Of a stretch of DNA of 64,000 nucleotides, positions 8,262-15,400 are shown one piece after another. The notes under the pieces are model-generated. The model did not search any database. It had not been told where the DNA came from and saw only the letters and a program-made list of their open reading frames with translations. The translations under genes were made by a program, and so were the position numbers. Numbering within the stretch: position 1 is the stretch's first letter; each line of letters starts with the position of its first letter. Origin of the DNA: JABMMZ01 sp044341025 (GTDB lineage: Bacteria; Bacteroidota; Bacteroidia; NS11-12g; UBA955); NCBI GenBank assembly GCA_044341025.1, contig JBIISM010000007.1, positions 57,455-121,454 on the forward strand, written 5' to 3'.

Positions 8262-8343
8262 TTTTATACATAACGACACTGAATTCAAAGTGGGTTTTGT
8301 GTATGTTTCTTTTGGGGTGCTTACTTTCCTATACAGAAAGTAA
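8254..8343 (+). pseudogene. AbiEii-type nucleotidyltransferase toxin, truncated after about 12 codons
   Basis: The ATG overlaps the antitoxin stop codon, the usual AbiEi-AbiEii arrangement. The first 12 residues, MLDFIHNDTEFK, are a typical AbiEii-family start. After that the frame (VGFVYVSF...) no longer resembles the family and runs straight through the island attachment-site copy at 8321-8338 to a TAA at 8341. The nucleotidyltransferase core (GSxxD motif) is absent from the window. The break therefore lies within about 30 bp of a recombination site. Confidence 0.65.
8321..8338 (-). other. Distal attachment site (copy of the mnmE 3' end)
   Basis: On the minus strand this reads TTCTGTATAGGAAAGTAA, that is F-C-I-G-K-stop. 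It matches the mnmE 3' end at 30196-30213 at 16 of 18 positions, with 14 consecutive identities, and both differences are silent or within the stop codon. Orientation is the same as in mnmE, as required for att sites flanking an integrated element. Confidence 0.78.
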
Positions 8344-8375
8344 CTTTCCTTATATAACAATGCTTTCAGAGCCAA

Positions 8376-8394
8376 AAGGTACACACAAGGTACA
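8376..8394 (+). repeat. Paired AAGGTACA motifs near the distal island end
   Basis: AAGGTACA occurs at 8376-8383 and 8387-8394, an 11-bp period, followed by AAATAC. The same pair with the same spacing and orientation is found at 30053-30071. About 40 bp inside the attachment site, this fits arm-type binding sites for the island integrase. Confidence 0.6.
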
Positions 8395-8557
8395 AAATAC
8401 TTGTTTATTGAAAAAAATCACGGGTAAAAGTATTTTCAAGTCTTTCTTACTATTCATCATTCTTTTTTACTACCACTAATGCTTTCCAATACTGAGACAA
8501 AGATAATAGTCCACCAGTTAATCTCGAATTGTTTATTGATTTTACTAATGATTTTAA
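8395..8557. other. Non-coding stretch inside the distal island end
   Basis: AT-rich with no gene I can support. The 73-codon frame that crosses it has no protein-like signature and overlaps the attachment and arm-type sites. Confidence 0.4.
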
Positions 8558-8680
8558 TCAGAATGGGTTAAGCAAGTTGAGCTTGTGTAAACGAAATCCA
8601 ATATCTCTTGTCATCGAGCTTTTTCTTTTGCTGCCAATACCTTGACAATGATAGCGAATAATAAGTCTAATTTTACTCAC
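8558..8680 (-). pseudogene. IS21-family transposase (IstA) N-terminal relic
   Basis: A 40-codon frame starting GTG at 8680 reads VSKIRLIIRYHCQGIGSKRK and resembles the first helix-turn-helix of IS21 IstA proteins (pattern xSKIRxIIRLYxxGxSKRK), then drifts and stops at 8558. Upstream on the same strand, 8755-8788 and 9126-9162 carry the CAATTTxACxGGAATTT motif often seen at IS21-type ends in this phylum. The IstB ATPase is absent. Degraded fragment only. Confidence 0.45.
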
Positions 8681-8754
8681 AACGATTGGGCTATTTGATA
8701 TTATTTGCGGTTTTAAATCATAATCTATTCAAACCAATCATCAATTAAACACTC

Positions 8755-8788
8755 TTTTCAGGGGCGGCAATTTGACAGGATTTTGCAA
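8755..8788. repeat. IS21-like end motif, copy 1
   Basis: Contains TTTCAGGGGCGGCAATTTGA followed by CAGGATTTTGCAA; aligns to 9126-9162 (TTTCAGGAGGTCAATTTCAC then CGGAATTTCCAA) with a 2-bp gap. Direct orientation, 370 bp apart, bracketing the ORF at 8815-9087. Confidence 0.45.
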
Positions 8789-8795
8789 CTAAATA

Positions 8796-8819
8796 CCTTT
8801 TTTTGATTATAATTTCATG
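8796..8819 (+). repeat. 24-bp direct repeat, copy 1
   Basis: CCTTTTTTTGATTATAATTT plus CATG; identical to 10045-10068 except for one base. The two copies enclose the IS-associated ORF and the chimeric barrel gene. Confidence 0.6.
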
Positions 8820-9087
8820 AAGTTGCAGTTACAATTGGCTGAGGGTGAGTATTCTTCTTTGGCATTTTATTAGTCTGAGATGCAAATCTACGATTTAATT
8901 GGCTCTGTTTTGACATATAGGCAAGATCTCGCATCCATCTTAATAATCGACCGTGGTCAGACTTACCAGTATACTTTCTCCAAATATGACCCTTGCTCGA
9001 ACCACTGGATAAATAGTCCTTAATAACTTCACGCTTGTCTTCGTCAGTAAAATATCTGACTGATTTGGGTATTATGATTTTTTTCAT
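8815..9087 (-). CDS. IS-associated helix-turn-helix protein (putative transposase accessory)
   Basis: A 90-residue basic protein. Residues 8-60 (RYFTDEDKREVIKDYLSSGS then SKGHIWRKYTG) have the form of a transposase-type helix-turn-helix, where a growth or length signal precedes a DNA-binding loop. The last 30 residues are low-complexity and may be read-through past the original end. It lies between two IS21-like end motifs and next to the IstA relic, so it is most likely part of an insertion-sequence remnant. Its exact IS family is not certain. Confidence 0.5.
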   Translation of the reverse strand: MKKIIIPKSVRYFTDEDKREVIKDYLSSGSSKGHIWRKYTGKSDHGRLLRWMRDLAYMSKQSQLNRRFASQTNKMPKKNTHPQPIVTATS

Positions 9088-9125
9088 AATTACACTTTTT
9101 TGTGTGACCCATAGGACAAGACAAT

Positions 9126-9162
9126 CAGTTTCAGGAGGTCAATTTCACCGGAATTTCCAATT
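9126..9162. repeat. IS21-like end motif, copy 2
   Basis: Contains GGTCAATTTCACCGGAATTT; partner of 8755-8788. Lies upstream of the 90-residue ORF on the minus strand. Confidence 0.45.
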
Positions 9163-9200
9163 GAATTAACGAGTTAAAATTACAAAGGAATCTTTGAATT

Positions 9201-9238
9201 AAAAAAGGGTTGACAAATTACTTGTCAACCCTTTAAAA
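9201..9238 (-). terminator. Bidirectional-looking terminator hairpin
   Basis: A 13-bp stem (AAAGGGTTGACAA at 9204-9216 with its complement at 9222-9234) and a 5-nt loop. On the minus strand it is followed by a T-run and lies just beyond the stop of the gene at 9253. Confidence 0.75.
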
Positions 9239-9252
9239 ATAAGATATGAATG

Positions 9253-9900
9253 CTAGTTTATCCTGTACTTTAAAGCAAAAGTAGTATATGGAGAGGCTGA
9301 TAGATAATAGAAATTTAGAATACTATATCCAAAATCTAAACCAAATTTACTTAATTGCCCTTTTCGTCTATTTAATGGGATAATATGAATTCCTATGCCA
9401 GTTGAAGAGGTAATACCTATAGATGAAACACTTGAAGTATTTGATTGTAGATCATTAATTTTGACGACATTTCCTACAATTCCTGTGAAAAAATAAAAAG
9501 AATTGAACTTTTTGATTTTCACGTATTTTTTCAAACAAGTTCCCATGGAAAAATCAAAAGCATCATTTGAGAACATAATATATGAATAATTCCATCCAAT
9601 TCTACCAGTGAGGGAATATTTATCAATAAAAAATGTTTCGTAATCAAATTGTGCTGCAACTGCATATCCCTTTATATAACTTTCTCCATATGTTTTTGCA
9701 TAACCTGGCGTGAGAAGGAAATATTTACTATGCTTATCAATTCTTGAAGCTCTGAGACTATCATTCATATTAGCAAATATTTCATTACTATTAAATAAAA
9801 AAATTATTATACAAACAACAGCCTTTCTAAACAAGAGATGATCATCTACAACTAGAACTTTAAGTTTTTCTAATATTGTAGCAGACACTATAGAATTCAT
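9253..9900 (-). CDS. Chimeric ORF: response-regulator N-terminus joined to an outer-membrane barrel-like protein
   Basis: Residues 1-27 (ATILEKLKVLVVDDHLLFRK) are the start of a NarL/FixJ-type receiver domain, including the DD acidic pair. At residue 27 the sequence changes to AVVCIIIFLFNSNEIFA, a signal-peptide hydrophobic core, and then a 170-residue protein rich in alternating aromatic strands (FDYETFFIDKYSLTGRIGWN, GLDFGYSILNFYYL) ending in TFALKYRIN, as outer-membrane beta-barrels do. The parts make no sense as one protein: a cytoplasmic receiver start would block use of the signal peptide. I read it as a deletion fusion of two neighbouring genes. The barrel family is unknown. Confidence 0.6.
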   Translation of the reverse strand: MNSIVSATILEKLKVLVVDDHLLFRKAVVCIIIFLFNSNEIFANMNDSLRASRIDKHSKYFLLTPGYAKTYGESYIKGYAVAAQFDYETFFIDKYSLTGRIGWNYSYIMFSNDAFDFSMGTCLKKYVKIKKFNSFYFFTGIVGNVVKINDLQSNTSSVSSIGITSSTGIGIHIIPLNRRKGQLSKFGLDFGYSILNFYYLSASPYTTFALKYRIN

Positions 9901-10044
9901 ATTTTATATAAAAAACGAAAATAGGCATTTTTATTAAATTTCATTTCTTTTAGAAAAAACGCAAAAGATTTAGGAGATTTTAAAATCAACTACAATCTAC
10001 AAAACCAAGTTGTGTAACAAATACTCAAATCAGTGATTTAAAGG

Positions 10045-10068
10045 CCTTTTTTTGATTCTAATTTCATG
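10045..10068 (+). repeat. 24-bp direct repeat, copy 2
   Basis: One mismatch to 8796-8819. May mark a duplication made by an insertion or a recombination hot spot. Confidence 0.6.
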
Positions 10069-10240
10069 TATTTGCAAATACGTAAATATTATTTTAAAAT
10101 AAACAGATGTAAGCTAATTTTAATTGTTTCTTCTTGTCGATTCTAAACAATAAATTCTTAAGATGTTAGTTATTATGACTTGTAAAAGGAGGTTCATTTA
10201 TCTTGATTTAAAAACAACAGAATGGAATTAATCTTGATCG

Positions 10241-10300
10241 ATTCTCGAGAATTCTCGAGAAATCCCAAGAATTCTTGAGTTTCAATGAGATTTCTTGAGA
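10241..10300. repeat. 10-bp tandem array with an embedded 20-bp palindrome
   Basis: Six consecutive 10-mers of the form ATTCTTGAGA (first two exactly ATTCTCGAGA). Units 1-2 create a perfect 20-bp palindrome at 10242-10261, and unit 4 a 12-bp palindrome CAAGAATTCTTG. Helical-turn spacing suggests phased protein-binding sites about 540 bp ahead of the LytTR regulator gene. Confidence 0.6.
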
Positions 10301-10826
10301 AATTGAATGAACCAGGATTATTTAAAAGTCACTTTCATTAGGATCAATAGATTCCTTTTCTATTAATAAAAAATGCATGCTTGTATGTTTGTGCAAGGAT
10401 GCTTTTGTTTTTATATTGTACAAGTGTACAACGATACATTAATGAAATTCCTGCAAGAAAGATGATATTCCTATTGATATGTTTAGCTTTTTTTTGTAAA
10501 CAATTCATTACACTAGATTCACTAATTGTTTCAAGAATTAATTGAAATATATTGTTTCTTTAATTTAAGTTTAATTTATGATTTGGGTTATTCAGTTTTT
10601 CTGTGATTTTCAACGTTAAGTGTAACATTGAAAAAAAATTACTATTCTTTTATTTAAAACACTGCTATATATGTTAATTTTTTTCATCAAATAATATAAT
10701 TATTGACTAGAATAATAGAAAATCATTTATTGATTAAATAATATCCGAGGACATCCCTGTTAATCGTATAAACTTATTTTAAAAATGGAACATTTGTAGT
10801 ATTTTAGGAGCTTTAAACTAAACACT

Positions 10827-11573
10827 ATGACCATATTAATTTTAGAAAATGATCAACAAACTGTTGAAATTGTAAAAGGAATTTCTAGAGACTTTTTTCC
10901 AGGGTGTCAGATTGTAGAAATTGCAATTAAAATAGAAGATGCTAGGCAATTGCTTTTTCAATTACTCCCTGATATATTGATTATTGGAACACATCAGCTA
11001 AGCCAATTGGATTTTGATTTGGCATGGTTGGAATTACCGGAGGAAATGATAGTCATATGGATAGGAAATGATAAGATATTCTCAAAAAAGAACATCAAAT
11101 TTGACTCTTTAACCCATTTGGAAAAACCTGTGAAACTTGAAGAATTAACCAAATCCCTGCAGCACGCCAAGGAAATATTAAAGCAAAGAAAATATGTTGG
11201 GAAAACAGCTTTAAGGTTAAACCAGGTATATGAAGGCAGTATTTTGCTTGCCGGAAATGACGGGATATATCCTCTTAATCTTAAAGATATCATTAAAATC
11301 AAATCTGACGGCGCGTATTCAATATTTTTTACAACTGAGAACAAACGAACAACTATAACTAAGAACTTGGGTCATTTTGATAAGATATTGACTGAATATT
11401 TTTTTTACAGGATACACAATACATGTTTGGCAAATATTCGCCACTTGTCGTCTTATTTACCAGGGGCATATCCTGCTGTGTGGTTCAAGGATTCAACTCA
11501 GGAAAGGATATCAAGAGGCAAAAGACAGCAGATATTAAAAATACTTCTATCATCGAAAGCTTCGCTTGGTTAA
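10827..11573 (+). CDS. LytTR-type response regulator with a degenerate receiver
   Basis: A 248-residue regulator. Residues 1-120 have receiver-domain spacing: acidic residues in LILENDQQ, and the conserved lysine in LEKPVKLEEL. The phosphoacceptor position is lost: where DxxxxDIxMP is expected the protein has DILIIGTHQLSQLD. Residues 140-240 are a LytTR DNA-binding domain (DIIKIKSDGAYSIFFT, FYRIHNTCLANIRHL, ISRGKRQQILK). No sensor kinase is adjacent. It probably works without aspartate phosphorylation, perhaps controlling the downstream secreted proteins at 11967-16954, which lie on the same strand. Confidence 0.8.
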   Translation: MTILILENDQQTVEIVKGISRDFFPGCQIVEIAIKIEDARQLLFQLLPDILIIGTHQLSQLDFDLAWLELPEEMIVIWIGNDKIFSKKNIKFDSLTHLEKPVKLEELTKSLQHAKEILKQRKYVGKTALRLNQVYEGSILLAGNDGIYPLNLKDIIKIKSDGAYSIFFTTENKRTTITKNLGHFDKILTEYFFYRIHNTCLANIRHLSSYLPGAYPAVWFKDSTQERISRGKRQQILKILLSSKASLG

Positions 11574-11966
11574 GCTCTTCAGTTTTTTCCAATCCCATCC
11601 TATTGCTTTCAAAACATCCCATCGATGGTAAAATCATACCGTTTATTTTCAATTCGTGCCATTTGTTGTAAAAACATAAAATTAGTTGGTATATTCTAGC
11701 AAATGTGAAATATTTATTCCGAATATCAATTCATTCTTTTTCTTGGATATTTTTAGCACACCTTTGATAAGTTGAAAGTCAAATGTAAACCTTTAACTCG
11801 GGAAGCTGAAAACGATGAAGAGTAGGCATTTAGTTAATACCTTAAAAAAACCATGAGAAAATCACCAACATAACCCATTGCTGAATCAATCAACTTTAAA
11901 ACTTGGTTTCTTCTTGGCCAGGAAAAATAAACAGGAAAATAAAAAACTAACAAAAATATAAAAAAT
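11574..11966. other. Non-coding gap between the LytTR gene and the small secreted protein
   Basis: About 390 bp with no supported gene. The final 60 bp are A-rich and presumably contain the leader of the gene at 11967. Confidence 0.4.
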
Positions 11967-12398
11967 ATGAACAAAATTAAAAATATAAAAAAGCTGATAT
12001 TTATCTTGGCATTTATATCAACAAGTCAAATTGCAAATGCACAATTTGAGCTGGTAATAAGTAATAACAGAGTACCATGTTATACAAATTTATCTTTTGC
12101 AATATATGATAATACCAGTACATTATTGGTGAGCGGGACAGCGATTTCAGGCAATGTCTATTGCGTGAATATCTCTTCGATACCTGCAATTTGCATTTTT
12201 ACTGAAATAGGGGGTTGTGGTGGCTCGTTTAGTATCCCTATGGGGCAGTTTACCCCTTCACCATTGAGCTGCTTAAGCCCAGGATGCCCAGGTTGTAGCT
12301 GTTTGGCATCGCCTACATCATTTGGATATATTTATAGCGTGGGTGGTTCAACGGGGTGCACACCAGGATGGGATTTATATACAATGAATATAAATTAA
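11967..12398 (+). CDS. Small secreted cysteine-rich protein
   Basis: A 143-residue protein with a clear signal peptide (KKLIFILAFISTSQIANA, cleavage before QFEL). The mature part of about 118 residues has ten or so cysteines, concentrated in CLSPGCPGCSCL, and many Ser, Gly and Pro residues. No family recognised. Cysteine pairing suggests a stable extracellular protein. It is followed 95 bp later by a giant PKD protein on the same strand, whose repeats also carry paired cysteines, so the two may act together at the cell surface. Confidence 0.65.
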   Translation: MNKIKNIKKLIFILAFISTSQIANAQFELVISNNRVPCYTNLSFAIYDNTSTLLVSGTAISGNVYCVNISSIPAICIFTEIGGCGGSFSIPMGQFTPSPLSCLSPGCPGCSCLASPTSFGYIYSVGGSTGCTPGWDLYTMNIN

Positions 12399-12493
12399 TA
12401 ATTGCATCTTTTAAGTATAATCATTAAATACCTGTTATTTATATGATTATACTTATATTTGTTTTGCGATGCAATATCAGATTTTAAAACGAG

Positions 12494-15400
12494 ATGAGCA
12501 AAACTAACAGAAAGGACTTATTTTTTGATTTTTTTATCTCTTCAGGCTTAACTACTCGGAGTTTTGCTGCATTTCTATGCTTTGTTTCTAAGGCACTACT
12601 CTGGGCTTTATGTATATTATTAACTCATGATTTATATGCTCAAAAAGAAGCTAATAAATGGTATTTGGGCAACAATGCAGGTATTGATTTTTCTTCAGGT
12701 ACGCCAACAGCACTTTTAAACAGCCAGATGTCTGCAGTTGAAGGATGTGCAAGCATCGCCGACAAGCGTGGGCGTCTCCTATTTTATACTAATGGTTTGA
12801 CAGTATGGGATAGTTCACATAGTATCATGTTAAATGGCAATGGGCTTAAAGGTCATCTATCGTCCACACAATCGGCTATAATCATTCCCAAACCAGGTAA
12901 CTCTAAAATTTATTATATTTTCACAACTGATCAATGGGGTATTGGGAATGGCTTAAACTATTCTGAATTGGACATGACACTAAACGGTGGTCTTGGGGCC
13001 ATCAACAGCAATAAAAATATAAATCTCATGAATGGCAGGACCAGTGAAAAACTCACGGCTGTACAACATGCAAACGGGAGAGATTTTTGGGTGTCGACTA
13101 TTAAAGACAATAGTGATACATCTTACGCATATTTGCTGACTATAAACGGTGTAGTTAATACACCCGTGAAAAGTGTTTTTGGAAGGAATTTTCCAATAAG
13201 CTCAGGGTACATGAAATATTCACCTGATGGCCGTTTTGTAGCCATAGCACTTGGAGGAGTAGATTCTTTTGTGATTTGCAATTTTAATGCATCCAATGGG
13301 CAATTTTCCAACCCAATATATGTGAATAAATACAGTGAATACGGTCTGGAATTTTCTCCTTCTAGTAGATATCTATATATTTCAGAAGCGAATGGAGATG
13401 TATTTCAATTTGATTTGAAAAGCGGTAATAAAAGTAATATTATCAGTTCAAAAACAACAATTTCGAATCTTGGGGCTTCCAAAGTCGGTGCTATGCAAAT
13501 CGGGCCTGATAAGAAAATATACCACGCCATCAGGAACACAGGGTATCTTAACCTCATACAATATCCGGATTCACCGGGTATAAAATGCAATTATATTTCA
13601 AATGCTGTATATCTTGGGGGCAGGACTTGCCAGTATGGGCTCCCTAATATACTTCCCTCCATGTTTAATGTTAAATTCAAGTACACCAGGAATTGTATCC
13701 ATGACAGTGTTAAGTTCAAATTATCTTATCCCTTGGTGGATTCTGTGCATTGGGATTTTGGCGATTCGGGTTCGGGAAATTTAAACAAATCAACTAGCGT
13801 CTCTAATGCAGGGCATGTGTATAAAACACCTGGCAAGTATAAAGTCACTTTGGTGGCTTTTCTAGATGGGATTGCTGATACGAGTATCCGGGAAGTTCCC
13901 CTTGTCAGCTCTAAACCTTATATTGGCAGGGATACCACTTTTTGTAATACTTCCTTTTTTCAAGTAAAGCTTGCTCCTGGCAAGAATTTCCTGAGTTATG
14001 CATGGTCAAATGCCAAGACCACGCAGAGCATATCAATAAATAAAAAAGGCATTTATATTGTCAAGACACTTGATACAACAGGGTGTATAGATTCTGATAC
14101 AATGGAAGTGAATAATCCGCAGATTGTTGCTGCTTTTGACCTAAAAGATATCATATTATGCAGAAAATCAGCATTCCAGATGAAAAACACCAGTACATAT
14201 ACAGAAGATCAATGGAAGCGCAGTACATTTTATTTTCCAGACAATTCCAAAATCATCGATACGATTGCATCTAAAATATTCTATAAAACAGATTCCTTCC
14301 GTATAAAAATGGTGGCAGAAAGCCTGCATGGCTGTAAGGATTCCATCACACACACAGTCAGGACCCTTCCCAATACGGATATCGCTTTCACAATCAATAA
14401 AGGCCAACAATGCCTGAGAGGCAATAATTTTGTTTTTACGAACCAATCAGCTATTATTGGTGACAGTATCAGCAATTATCTATGGGACTTCGGCGATGGC
14501 AGTGGCAGTATACAAAAGAATCCCGGAACAAAATCCTATTCCAAAGATTCAAACTATAAAGTTACATTGTACACCTTTGCGAAAAACGGATGCAGTGACA
14601 CCTTGCAAAAAGTAATGACAGTTTCTCCTCATCCTGTTTCAGGTTTCTATGTAAATAAAGTGTCTCAGTGTTTCAGGAGCAATCTATTTAATTTCAACAA
14701 TACATCGGTCATCCGGCACGATAGCATAAGTGCATATGCCTGGGATATGGGCAATACCATAAAATTAAATAATGCAAATGTTTCCAATTTTGTGTACAGA
14801 AGTGAAGATACTTTCCAGGTACGTTTAGTGGCAATATCAGACAAGGGATGCATGGATACTTTTACAAGTTCAGTTACCACATTTGCACAACCGATGGCAC
14901 GCTTTACTGTTCCAAGGGATAGCCAGTGCTGGAATCAGCATTATTTCACGATAATCAATCAAAGCGCCATAAAATATGGGAAGTCCCTCAGCAGATGGAA
15001 TTTCGGTGATGGCACTTATGATAGCGCTTTTACGCCTGTCAACAAACAATATGCTAATAGCTCCGCTCAATACACCATCAGATATACCCTTGTATCAGAA
15101 CACGGTTGCATAGATTCATCGAGTCAAAGGGTCACACTTATAGAAAGACCTCGAGCCGTTTTTTCCGTAAACGATTCAGTGCAGTGCTTAGTGGGTAATA
15201 TGTTCAGTTTTGTAAATTTGAGTACTTTCAGCCTGGCAAACAGCCTGGCTTACCAGTGGGATTATGGAAATGGTCAGTCATCTGCCGGTTTAAATGCCCA
15301 GAACATGAGTTATGACAAGGGACAGTATTATCCGGTGCAACTTGTTGCTTATTCATTGCTTAGCAATTGTTCTGACACCTTCACCCAGCAGGTTTTGGCA

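Larger units (their letters stand above)
9901..10826. other. AT-rich non-coding region with repeats
   Basis: No gene-like frame on either strand. It contains the second copy of the 24-bp repeat (10045-10068) and a 10-bp tandem array (10241-10300). The last 200 bp before the LytTR gene are more than 75 percent A+T by eye and may hold its control region. Confidence 0.5.

Noticed and set aside
8258..8479. 73-codon ORF across the distal attachment site
   Set aside because: No protein-like pattern; it overlaps the antitoxin end, the truncated toxin, the attachment copy and the arm-type sites.
8796..10068. 24-bp direct repeats as the true island boundaries
   Set aside because: They enclose no integrase and lie wholly within the segment defined by the mnmE 3'-end duplication.
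10241..10300. CRISPR array
   Set aside because: Units are contiguous 10-mers without spacers, and no cas genes exist in the window.
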